Shown in pieces: positions 42,565 to 50,031 of a DNA stretch of 64,000 nucleotides. The notes under the pieces are model-generated. The model did not search any database. It saw nothing but the letters and a program-made list of their open reading frames with translations, and was not told the DNA's origin. Position 1 is the first letter of the stretch. Each line of letters begins with the position of its first letter. The position numbers and the translations under genes are program-made. The DNA is from JBBSDP01 sp038240605 (GTDB lineage: Bacteria; Planctomycetota; Phycisphaerae; Tepidisphaerales; Tepidisphaeraceae): positions 20,624 to 84,623 of the forward strand of contig JBBSDP010000018.1 in the NCBI GenBank assembly GCA_038240605.1, given 5' to 3'.

Positions 42565-43518
42565 ATGCGCATATTGATTTCCGGCGGCGCCGGTTTCCTT
42601 GGCTCCCACCTGACCGACCTGCTCCTGGCTCAGGGGCACGAGGTGGTCGGGGTCGATAACTTCATCACCGGCCGGCCCGAGAATATCGCCCACCTTCAAT
42701 CGCGTCCGCGCTACAGCTTCGTTCGCCACGACGTGACCGATCCGCTGGAGATCGTCGGATCACTCGATCGCATCTACCACATGGCTTCGCCGGCCTCGCC
42801 GATCGGCTACGTTAAGCACCAGGTCGCCACGATGAAGGTGAACAGCCAGGGGACCTGGAACCTGCTCGAGCTGGCGCTGGCGAAGGACGCGCGCTTCCTG
42901 ATGGCGAGCACCAGCGAGTGCTACGGCGACCCCGCCGTCCACCCGCAGCGCGAGGATTACTGGGGCAACGTCAACCCGATCGGCATGCGCAGCATGTACG
43001 ACGAGGCCAAGCGCTTCAGCGAGGCCTGCACGATGGCTTACCACCGCGAGCGCAACGCCGACACGCGCATCGTTCGCATCTTCAACACTTACGGCCCGCG
43101 GATGGACCCGTACGACGGCCGGGTCGTGATCAGCTTCATCCGCCAGGCGCTCAACAACGAGCCCATTACGGTTTTCGGCGAAGGCCGCCAGACGCGCAGC
43201 CTGTGTTACGTGAGCGACCTGGTGCGCGGCATCAACCTGACGATGGAGAGTTCGTTCAACGAACCGATCAACCTCGGCAACCCCGAGGAGCTGACGATCC
43301 TGCAAATCGCCAGGGAAATCTGTGCCCTGATCCCGGGGACCAGGAGCAAGATCGTCTTCCAGCCGATGCCGCCGGACGATCCCCGCGTCCGCTGCCCGGA
43401 CATCACCCGCGCCCGCGAGATCCTCGGCTGGACGCCGGAGATCACCCGCGCCGAGGGACTCGGCAAGATGATCGAGTGCTATCGCAACGCCCTGCTGAAG
43501 AAGCCGGAAGTGCGATAG
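42565..43518 (+). CDS. UDP-glucuronate decarboxylase-like SDR
   Basis: 317 residues, extended short-chain dehydrogenase. NAD loop GGAGFLGSHLTDLLL, active-site region MASTSECYGDP with YWGNVNPIG and Tyr-Lys in SMYDEAKRFSEA, then RIFNTYGPRMDPYDGRVV and QTRSLCYVSDLVRGI. The SECYGDP/YWGNVNPIG pair is characteristic of UXS (UDP-xylose synthase), so the predicted reaction is UDP-glucuronate to UDP-xylose plus CO2. It fits with the neighbouring glycosyltransferase and the sugar nucleotidyltransferase in a surface-glycan supply route. Confidence 0.9.
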   Translation: MRILISGGAGFLGSHLTDLLLAQGHEVVGVDNFITGRPENIAHLQSRPRYSFVRHDVTDPLEIVGSLDRIYHMASPASPIGYVKHQVATMKVNSQGTWNLLELALAKDARFLMASTSECYGDPAVHPQREDYWGNVNPIGMRSMYDEAKRFSEACTMAYHRERNADTRIVRIFNTYGPRMDPYDGRVVISFIRQALNNEPITVFGEGRQTRSLCYVSDLVRGINLTMESSFNEPINLGNPEELTILQIAREICALIPGTRSKIVFQPMPPDDPRVRCPDITRAREILGWTPEITRAEGLGKMIECYRNALLKKPEVR

Positions 43519-43655
43519 CGCTCCGATTGCGAGCTTGCCTCACGGCGATCCATCCCGTCGATGCGGCTGCATTCGCTCGTGTTCTGGCAAGTCCGGCGCG
43601 GGCGCCGCGCCCGTGCCACCTCAGTGCCCGCCGCATTCACCGTTTTCAAAATCAA

Positions 43656-43709
43656 TGAAATCATTTCACAGTTACCTCGAGCGGCTATAGTTTCAGTAAT
43701 AACTGAAAC
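43656..43709 (+). promoter_or_regulatory. promoter-operator region of the GbsR-like regulator
   Basis: GTTTCAGTAATAACTGAAAC (43690-43709) is a perfect palindrome with 8-bp arms and a 4-base spacer, directly before AAGGAG (43710-43715) and the ATG at 43721. A second smaller palindrome TGAAAT-C-ATTTCA lies at 43656-43668 and shares the TGAAA/TTTCA half site. TATAGT at 43686-43691 could be the -10 box and overlaps the first palindrome. The layout suggests autorepression. Confidence 0.6.
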
Positions 43710-43720
43710 AAGGAGAAGTC

Positions 43721-44341
43721 ATGTCCGCCGCGTCCGCCACTGCCGAGGTCTCTCGCTCCCCTGCTTCGATCGCTCCCTCCAAGCCCGTGCCGCCCCCGCC
43801 GCGGCAGCAGCTTCGCGTGGCGCAGGACCTGTTCATCCGCAGGTGGGGTGAAATGGGACAGACATGGGGAATCAACCGCACCATGGCGGAGATCCACGCG
43901 TTCCTCTACATCACGGGCCAGCCCCAGTGCACCGACGATGTGATGGGACGGCTGAACATCAGCCGCGGCAATTCCAGCATGAGCCTGCGCGCCCTGTGCG
44001 ACTGGGGCATCATCCGGCGGATGCACAAGCGGGGCGAACGGCGCGAGTACTTCGAGAGCCTCGGCGACGTGTGGGAGATGTTCTCCATCATCGCCGCCGA
44101 GCGCAAGCGCCGCGAGATGGACCCGGTCCTGGAGACGATCAAGCAGTGCCAGCGGATGCTCGAGGCGTCCGAGATCGGGAAAGTCGAGGCGCGTCAGGAG
44201 GCGGTGCAGATCACCCGCCAGCGGCTCCAGGGAATGGAAGAGTTCATGTCCGTCACGAACAAGATCTTTCAGCAATTTATCGGCAACGCCCGCAGCGGGC
44301 TCAGTCGCGTGACGAAAGTGCTGCTCAAGGCGCTGGGTTGA
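43721..44341 (+). CDS. GbsR/MarR-family transcriptional regulator
   Basis: 206 residues. Low-complexity Pro/Ala start, then the winged-helix domain: RWGEMGQTWGINRTMAEIHA with FLYITGQPQCTDDVMGRLN, SRGNSSMSLRALCDWGIIRR and the wing HKRGERREYF. The NISRGNSSMSLR recognition helix is typical of GbsR-like regulators, linked in other bacteria to osmolyte or drug responses. The C-terminal helices (about 130-205) are for dimerisation. Autoregulation is suggested by the palindrome over its promoter. Downstream genes do not reveal a target. Confidence 0.88.
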   Translation: MSAASATAEVSRSPASIAPSKPVPPPPRQQLRVAQDLFIRRWGEMGQTWGINRTMAEIHAFLYITGQPQCTDDVMGRLNISRGNSSMSLRALCDWGIIRRMHKRGERREYFESLGDVWEMFSIIAAERKRREMDPVLETIKQCQRMLEASEIGKVEARQEAVQITRQRLQGMEEFMSVTNKIFQQFIGNARSGLSRVTKVLLKALG

Positions 44342-44531
44342 AGAGTCGACGCCCGGGTCGAATCCCGCCACTGATTTCCCAAGTCCCATGACTGCGTGAA
44401 CTGTGGCCGTGCGACGCCGCGCCGCCGTTTGAGATTTGAATCAGAAGGCGCGATCTTTCCAAGCCGTGACGACGCGGACGGTTCTGAGACGTTTTCTTGA
44501 GGCGGGCGGATCGGCAGCGTATGCTCGCGAT

Positions 44532-45149
44532 ATGTCGCTGCCGGCTAAAACGCCGAAGATCACGCCGCAAGAGTACCTCCGCTCCGAGGCCACCGCGACG
44601 GTCAAGCATGAATTTCACGCCGGCGCCGTGCTGGCCATGTCCGGCGGCACCTATCGCCATAGCCGGATCGCCGCGAACCTAATCGGCGAAATTCGAGCTC
44701 GTTTGAAAGGCTCCCCGTGCTTCGTACTCGAGAGTAACATGCGGGTGCGGATCGCCGGCGAGAACCGATACGTCTACCCCGATGCCACGATTGTCTGCGG
44801 TCCGCCGCAATTCGACCCCCTCGACGCGAACCAGACGACGATCGTCAACCCCCGCGTCGTGATCGAGGTGATGTCGGAATCGACCGAGGCCTACGACCGC
44901 GGCGCAAAGTTCAACGCTTACCGCGAACTGCCGTCGGTCGTCGAATATGTACTGGTTTCCCAGGACCGGCCACAGATCGAGACGTTCGTCCGGCGCGATG
45001 ACGGTATGTGGCTCTTCTCCACCTGCTCAGGCCTGGGCGTCGGGGGGAGCCTGCGGTCGCTTTCGATCGAACTGCCGCTGGGGGAAGTTTTTGCGGGGCT
45101 GGAATTCCCGCCGACCGTGAATGTCGCCGCAACATCCGAGCGGTCATGA
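44532..45149 (+). CDS. Uma2 family (DUF820) endonuclease-fold protein
   Basis: 205 residues of the Uma2/DUF820 family, PD-(D/E)xK fold, often found in expanded paralogue sets. Seen: ITPQEYLRSEATATVKHEFH with AGAVLAMSGGTYRHSRIAAN, VYPDATIVCG, RVVIEVMSESTEAYDRGAKF and ELPSVVEYVLVSQDRPQIE. The catalytic-type residues (Asp in PDA, Glu in VIEV, Lys in KFNAY) are kept. Biological role is not established for the family. ATG 44532 matches the usual start. No obvious partner gene. Confidence 0.85.
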   Translation: MSLPAKTPKITPQEYLRSEATATVKHEFHAGAVLAMSGGTYRHSRIAANLIGEIRARLKGSPCFVLESNMRVRIAGENRYVYPDATIVCGPPQFDPLDANQTTIVNPRVVIEVMSESTEAYDRGAKFNAYRELPSVVEYVLVSQDRPQIETFVRRDDGMWLFSTCSGLGVGGSLRSLSIELPLGEVFAGLEFPPTVNVAATSERS

Positions 45150-45175
45150 CGCACGCTCCTGCAAAAAACGAAATG

Positions 45176-45586
45176 TCAGGCCTGCGATAGTCTCCGGCGG
45201 ATTTCCGCAGGGATAGGGATGGACTTCATTTCTCCGTCGGCTAAAGCGCAACATACGCTCGTCGTCGTGCCCAGGGCGACGCGCGTGCCGGCGTGGAGGA
45301 ACTCCACCTCGTAGGTGAATGATTTCTCCCCCACCCGCAGGACGGTGAGGCGAAGCTCGAGCTGGTCCTCGAACCGCACCGGCCCGAAATACTCGCACGC
45401 CGTCTTTACGCGCGGCCAGCCGATGTGCTCCCCCTGGCACTCCATCGCGATACTCAAGCCGAGCGAGCGGAAGTAGGCATGCTCGACCTCTTCCATCATG
45501 CGGAAGTAATTGGCGAAGTGCATGATCCCCGCCATGTCCGTCTCGGAAAATTGCACGCTGCGGGAAATGGAAAAGGTGTCGGACAT
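45176..45586 (-). CDS. YbgC/4HBT-type acyl-CoA thioesterase
   Basis: 136-residue hot-dog fold thioesterase. VQFSETDMAGIMHFANYFRM contains the catalytic Asp and the His/Tyr of the YbgC/4-hydroxybenzoyl-CoA group; also HAYFRSLGLSI, WPRVKTACEYFGPVRFED, LRLTVLRVGEKSFTYEVEF. The ATG at 45586 is the family start. It is downstream of the chorismate lyase-like and radical SAM genes on the same strand (74-base gap), so a role on an aromatic acyl-CoA is possible but speculative. Confidence 0.88.
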   Translation of the reverse strand: MSDTFSISRSVQFSETDMAGIMHFANYFRMMEEVEHAYFRSLGLSIAMECQGEHIGWPRVKTACEYFGPVRFEDQLELRLTVLRVGEKSFTYEVEFLHAGTRVALGTTTSVCCALADGEMKSIPIPAEIRRRLSQA

Positions 45587-45660
45587 TCCACCTATGGTAA
45601 TCGCGATCGAATCGATTGCATGCAGATGCGCGCTCGGGCGCGTGTAAGCGCGCCGGCCAT

Positions 45661-46263
45661 TCACCGGGGCGCGTCGGCGATCACGGTCGGTCCCACGTTG
45701 ACGACAATTTCCAGCAGCTCGATCGCCGGCTCCTCGTCGCAGTAGATCATGCCGATGCGTCCGTACGCCGCCTGCGGCGTGGCCGGACGGGGCTTGAAGA
45801 GGGACAGGACTCCCCCACCCGACGGAAAGCGCAGAAAATAGCGCGGCTTGACCCGGCGGTGAACATCATGCTTGATCAGGATCGCGCCGAGCGGCGATTT
45901 CTTGGCGAGGATCTCTTCGCGGGCGGCGTCGGGGATGTACTTGAAATGGAGCCGGGCGATCCCCCACTCCACCACCTTTTCGCTTCCCTGCGGCGTGAGA
46001 CAGATCATGCGCGTGTAGACGTTGTCGTCGAGCCGTTCGTCCATCACGTGGACGTTCACGGGGCTGCCGTGATGCTTTTGAAGCACAACCGTCATGTGAT
46101 CGTGGTGCACGAGCAGATGATCTTCCGGAAATGGGATTGCATCGGGTTGGACGACGGAGCAGATAGGGTCCAGCTTGCCCCGCACGAAAGGCCGGCACAG
46201 GTTCAGGAGCGCCGCTTCAGCGGCGGAGGCGTCCGCCGCGAGTTGCGTTTCGCTGATGCTCAT
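45661..46263 (-). CDS. chorismate lyase-like protein
   Basis: 200 residues resembling the UbiC/DUF98 chorismate-pyruvate-lyase fold: LLVHHDHMTVVLQKHHGSPV (first-strand H/D…M…L/E…G.PV), DERLDDNVYTRMICLT, KVVEWGIARLHFKYIPDAAR, SPLGAILIKHDVHRRVKPRY. These align in order with the pattern Rx…PVE(F/Y)ariri…PLG.iL. If active it would release 4-hydroxybenzoate (or 3-hydroxybenzoate) and pyruvate from chorismate. It may instead be a ligand-binding relative. It lies 65 bases downstream of the radical SAM gene, same strand. Confidence 0.5.
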   Translation of the reverse strand: MSISETQLAADASAAEAALLNLCRPFVRGKLDPICSVVQPDAIPFPEDHLLVHHDHMTVVLQKHHGSPVNVHVMDERLDDNVYTRMICLTPQGSEKVVEWGIARLHFKYIPDAAREEILAKKSPLGAILIKHDVHRRVKPRYFLRFPSGGGVLSLFKPRPATPQAAYGRIGMIYCDEEPAIELLEIVVNVGPTVIADAPR

Positions 46264-46328
46264 TCAACGTCACCTGTCTTGATCTCTGTACGTCACGGAG
46301 GCACGGAGCGCACAGAGAAGAAACCTCA

Positions 46329-47648
46329 TCACGTGTAGCGGATGTTGCGGAACTCGGGCTCGAAAAATCGGGGCAGGAGCGAATCGACACGCAGGATGCC
46401 CGGTCGAGTCAATTCAATGGAGTCGCCGGAGATCGTCGCGTACCCCTCCTGGACCAGCGAGTCGAACCCCTCGCGAAATTCGCTGGTGATCTCGGCTGCG
46501 AATTTCGCGCGGAAATATCCGGCGTCCAGCTTGCCTGTTTTCAGCAGGAGGATCATCTCGCGGATCAACAACTGCTTCGGAGATACGGGAAACGCGCGGT
46601 TGAACGGCAATTCGCCCGCGTCAAGACGGCTGATGTACTGCTCCCAGGTGTCCACATTCTGATAGTGGACGCCCTGGAAATGTCCGAAGGAGGCGACTCC
46701 GGTGCCGACGAGGTCCGCCCCGCGCCACAGCGAGTCGCGGTAAACGAACCCGGCATGGCGCTCCGGCTTCACCAGCGTGTAGCCGCTGGAGACGACGTAC
46801 CCCGCCGCCTCGAACTGCCCGAACGCGTAATCGACCCAGCGCCGCTTGGTCTCCCAGCTCGCGACCGGGGAGACCCCGCCCGTCGAGCGCGCTTCCTTCG
46901 CGATGCCGGTGTTGAACGGCACCTCCATCTGGTAGATCGTGACCGAATCCGGATCGAGCTCAATGGCTTTGGTGACCGCGTACTTCCACTTGTCTTCCGT
47001 CTCGCCGAGCATCCCCGCGATCAGGTCAATGTTGATCTGCGGAAATCCCACTTCCCGCGCCCAGCGATAGGCACGCTCGATTTCCGGCGACTTGTGGGCC
47101 CGGCCGTTGATCGAAAGCACTTCGTCGTCAAAGTGCTCGACTCCGAGGCTCAGCCGGGTCACTCCCAGCTTCTTGATCGTCTGAAGCTTCGATAGCTTCA
47201 GCGTGCCCGGCTCGCATTCAAACGTCACCTCGCGGGCCGCTTCCCACGTCCAGTTCTCGTTGATCCGCTCGACGAGCCGTTCGAGCTGGGCGTTGCTCAG
47301 ATAGGACGGCGTCCCCCCGCCGAAATAGACGAACTCGAATTGCCGGCCGCCGAACCCTTCGCGCTTGGCGTAGAGGGCGATCTCGCGGGAGAGGGCCGCG
47401 AGGTACCCTTCGATTTCGTCGGCGTTCTTGTCGGTGTAAACGCGGAAGTAACAGAACTTGCACCGCTTGCGGCAAAACGGAATGTGCAGGTAAAGGCCAA
47501 GGGGCGTATCCGGCCGCGGCGCCGAGTTGAGGGCTCGCTCGATCGCCGGGCGGTGCTCGGGCGTCCAGACCGAGAAAGGCGGATAGTTCGCGACGAAGTA
47601 GCTTCCCACTTCCGTCTGCTTTTTCTCCGGCAGGGTCTCTAATTCCAT
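46329..47648 (-). CDS. HemN/HemW-like radical SAM protein
   Basis: 439 residues. Radical SAM cluster motif in LYLHIPFCRKRCKFCYFRVY (CxxxCxxC plus the conserved trailing Phe), SAM-binding VYFGGGTPSYLS, FECEPGTL, RLSLGVEHFDD, INIDLIAGMLGETE and a C-terminal HemN-like domain (YVVSSGYTLVKPERH). HemW would be a heme chaperone and HemN an oxygen-independent coproporphyrinogen oxidase; the N-terminal extension and FCYFRVYTDKN differ from both, and no other heme gene is adjacent. Assignment within the family is therefore open. Heads a minus-strand run with a chorismate lyase-like protein and a thioesterase. Confidence 0.82.
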   Translation of the reverse strand: MELETLPEKKQTEVGSYFVANYPPFSVWTPEHRPAIERALNSAPRPDTPLGLYLHIPFCRKRCKFCYFRVYTDKNADEIEGYLAALSREIALYAKREGFGGRQFEFVYFGGGTPSYLSNAQLERLVERINENWTWEAAREVTFECEPGTLKLSKLQTIKKLGVTRLSLGVEHFDDEVLSINGRAHKSPEIERAYRWAREVGFPQINIDLIAGMLGETEDKWKYAVTKAIELDPDSVTIYQMEVPFNTGIAKEARSTGGVSPVASWETKRRWVDYAFGQFEAAGYVVSSGYTLVKPERHAGFVYRDSLWRGADLVGTGVASFGHFQGVHYQNVDTWEQYISRLDAGELPFNRAFPVSPKQLLIREMILLLKTGKLDAGYFRAKFAAEITSEFREGFDSLVQEGYATISGDSIELTRPGILRVDSLLPRFFEPEFRNIRYT

Positions 47649-47770
47649 GTCAACAGCTCAGTGACTATGCAGACGTCGCGACGGCCCCCATGATTACCAC
47701 ATCATAGCCCGCTGAGTTGAAATGACGCGCGGCCGTCATTCGAGGCGGCATTGAGGCCAGTTTAGTGAAT

Positions 47771-48454
47771 TTATTGTCCGCCCGGCGTGTCGGACGGCGC
47801 GCCCGACAGCAGATTGGCGATGCGGTCAATCAAGCCAGTGGGCTGTGTAGCTGGATTTCGTTTAGCAGCCGCCAGGCCCGCGGCTCGCTCGGCCGACAAG
47901 CGAGCGGCCAACTCCCCTTCCACGTGTGCCCGACGTTCATTGGCCGTTTCCAGCTCGGTGCGCAGGTCGTTGCGTTCGTCTGAAAGCTGTCCGACCGTGT
48001 CGGACATCTGGTGAACCTGTGAAGCGGAGTGGCTTAGCTCCACTTGCGAGCGAGTCAGCGCCGAGGAGGCCCAGCCGACAGCGACCGTCAGACCGGCGGC
48101 CATGATTCCCACCGTGCCCCACGCCACGCCGGCCCCCCGCCGGGCAATGCGCGCTTCGCTCCATGCCCGCTGGGCGTCGGTGCGGGAAAGTCGGGCATCC
48201 TCCTGCGCGGACTTGACCAGCGCTGACGTCGCGCCCAAGGCAAGCTGCACCTGGTTTTCGGCTTGCCCGGCGACGACCGCCAGCGCATCCGACGCGCCTC
48301 CGTCATCCTCGGCGACGACGATCATCACTTCGAGATGTCCGACTTCCGTCCGACGGCTCTGAAGTTTTCCGTTCTTAATCTGCCGTTCAACCGTGCGCGG
48401 ATGGACTTTCAGAGCGGCGGCAGCCTCGGCGAGTGTCACCCATTTGTCGGGCAT
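47771..48454 (-). CDS. membrane-anchored HTH (excisionase-like) protein with coiled coil
   Basis: 227 residues. N-terminal excisionase/MerR-type helix-turn-helix (WVTLAEAAAALKVHPRTVER then QIKNGKLQSRRTEVGHLEV), an Ala-rich helical linker, one membrane segment (GVAWGTVGIMAAGLTVAVGW), then a coiled coil of about 70 residues (VHQMSDTVGQLSDERNDLRT followed by ELETANERRAHVEGELAAR). DNA binding on one side and a coiled-coil domain across the membrane suggests tethering of DNA to the envelope. It lies close to parB-parS. No family known to me has this exact order. Confidence 0.72.
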   Translation of the reverse strand: MPDKWVTLAEAAAALKVHPRTVERQIKNGKLQSRRTEVGHLEVMIVVAEDDGGASDALAVVAGQAENQVQLALGATSALVKSAQEDARLSRTDAQRAWSEARIARRGAGVAWGTVGIMAAGLTVAVGWASSALTRSQVELSHSASQVHQMSDTVGQLSDERNDLRTELETANERRAHVEGELAARLSAERAAGLAAAKRNPATQPTGLIDRIANLLSGAPSDTPGGQ

Positions 48455-48606
48455 TGGTCCTCCATGACCTGTGAAAACATTGGTTGTTCAGCCAGCGTGA
48501 GGTTTAGCGTTGTCGGTGCGCCATCGCAAGGGGGCACGAGAAGATTATCGGACAACCGCCGGAAAAATCATATATGTAGATGTGTAAATAGTGATCGCTT
48601 CGGCCG

Positions 48607-48753
48607 TTATTGCCGACTCGTCGGTCGAGAATTGTAGATGACGATCAGCATCGGGAGCACGAGGACGTACGATCCCAATAAAACGGCCAGATCAAGGACG
48701 AACCGAATCGGCTGTGGGGCATCGATTCCACATTGGAGTTTCCGAGAGAGCAT
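48607..48753 (-). CDS. 48-residue single-span membrane protein
   Basis: An ATG at 48753 with AAAGGG 6 bases upstream opens 48 codons ending TAA. The product begins MLSRKLQCGIDAPQPIR and continues with a clear membrane span (FVLDLAVLLGSYVLVLPMLI), then VIYNSRPTSRQ. Basic residues at both ends make topology uncertain. It lies between the HTH membrane protein (same strand, 152 bases downstream) and parB. Too short for family assignment; supported by the ribosome-binding site and the uninterrupted hydrophobic span. Confidence 0.5.
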   Translation of the reverse strand: MLSRKLQCGIDAPQPIRFVLDLAVLLGSYVLVLPMLIVIYNSRPTSRQ

Positions 48754-48966
48754 CGAATACCCTTTCGGGCGATGGTGGGCAGTGGGCTTAGATCGATACC
48801 TTACTGCTCTGAAAATCGCCGCTCAGCCCCAATTTTCATCCTCTCAGGACGCGGCGCGCGCCGCATGACAACTCTCTTGAAAGCAACAATACAATTTTTC
48901 TATTCGCCTGCATTCTCTTAAATCGATTGTGACGAGAGGTGAACTGCCGTACGATGGTCCCGCCTC

Positions 48967-48982
48967 TGTTCCACGTGGAACC
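48967..48982. promoter_or_regulatory. parS centromere-like site
   Basis: TGTTCCACGTGGAACC matches the bacterial parS consensus TGTTNCACGTGNAACA at all specified positions except the last. It ends 29 bases before the parB ATG, so ParB bound here would load onto DNA and probably also affect its own transcription. Only one copy was noticed in the window. Confidence 0.88.
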
Positions 48983-49011
48983 ATTGCCATAGCCATCGGA
49001 AAGGGATTCCC

Positions 49012-49983
49012 ATGTCTCTAAAGCAGAAATCTCGCCTCGGCAGGGGTCTTAGCAGCCTGATATCGGTTTCCGATCTCCCCGTCGAGCGGGATATGCCGTC
49101 CCCGTATCCCTCGACGCCCCAACCGGCGTCACCGACGGTCTCGGTGCCTGCCTCGCCGTCAACTCAGGCGTCCACAGCCGTCGGTCAGAGTACAGTGTTG
49201 GACATACCCCTCACCGAGATCGTGCCGAATCCCCATCAGCCCCGCCGATCGATGGACGAGGCAAACATTGCCGAATTGGCGGCAAGCCTGAAGGCAACGG
49301 GCGTGATCCAGCCGATTGTAGTCCGTCGTGAGGGCGATCACTATGAGCTGATCGCCGGAGAACGCCGCTGGCGGGCAGCCCGGCAGGCCGGATTCACTTC
49401 GGTGCCGGCGATCGTGCGTGATGTGGACCGGCTCACCCAGGCTCAGATGGCCCTGGTCGAGAACGTCCAACGCGAGAACCTCAATCCAATCGATCGTGCG
49501 GCCGCCTATCGCACCCTGACGCGCCAGCTTGGGCTGACGCAGGTGGAGCTTGCCACCCGATTGGGAGAGGATCGAAGCACGATCGCCAACTTCCTGCGCC
49601 TTCTCGAGCTTCCAGAGCCCGTCCAGGCGCTGGTCAGCGAAGGGAAGCTAAGCCACGGCCACGCCAAGCTACTCGCGGGCGTCACTGACATTCTCCAGCA
49701 GGAGCGCCTGGCGAAACTGGTCGTTGCCCAGGAGCTATCCGTTCGGAACCTCGAACGAATGATTCAGGGAACTTCCCCCGCTACGACTGGCGGGCACCAG
49801 GCCCCTACCGGCCGTTCGGCGCATCTGGTCGATCTGGAGAAGAACCTGAGCCGGCAATTGGGAATGCGGATCGAAGTCCGGTCCGCTGGGCAGAGCAAGT
49901 CAAAGGGAAAGCTGATCGTCCATTATGCCAACCTGGACCAATTTGACGATCTGCTGGCCCGTTTGGGCCTTTCGACAGAATAA
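49012..49983 (+). CDS. parB: chromosome-partitioning protein ParB
   Basis: 323 residues. N-terminal ParA-stimulating motif RLGRGLSSLIS, a Pro/Ser/Thr-rich linker, the CTP-binding/clamp domain (EIVPNPHQPRRSMDEANIAE, then ELIAGERRWRAARQAG and ALVENVQRENLNPIDRAAAY), an HTH region (GLTQVELATRLGEDRSTIAN, then SHGHAKLLAGV) and a C-terminal dimer domain. It spreads on DNA from parS to organise the origin region. The parA partner, normally directly upstream, is not in the window although the ParA-contact motif is intact. Confidence 0.95.
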   Translation: MSLKQKSRLGRGLSSLISVSDLPVERDMPSPYPSTPQPASPTVSVPASPSTQASTAVGQSTVLDIPLTEIVPNPHQPRRSMDEANIAELAASLKATGVIQPIVVRREGDHYELIAGERRWRAARQAGFTSVPAIVRDVDRLTQAQMALVENVQRENLNPIDRAAAYRTLTRQLGLTQVELATRLGEDRSTIANFLRLLELPEPVQALVSEGKLSHGHAKLLAGVTDILQQERLAKLVVAQELSVRNLERMIQGTSPATTGGHQAPTGRSAHLVDLEKNLSRQLGMRIEVRSAGQSKSKGKLIVHYANLDQFDDLLARLGLSTE

Positions 49984-50031
49984 ACCAGATTGTCAGAAAC
50001 TGTCGGGCGGCTGAAGACAAGTTGCCCGACA

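Larger units (their letters stand above)
48455..49011. other. parB upstream region
   Basis: About 560 bases, more AT-rich than its surroundings toward the right end (around 48.86-48.95 kb). It holds a short minus-strand gene (48607-48753) and the parS-like site (48967-48982). GGAAAGGG at 48998-49005 is the parB ribosome-binding site. Nothing else was recognised. Confidence 0.6.

Noticed and set aside
48638..48868. Plus-strand open frame in the parB upstream region
   Set aside because: No ribosome-binding site and poor composition; the minus-strand 48-codon frame with AAAGGG and a membrane span is more convincing.
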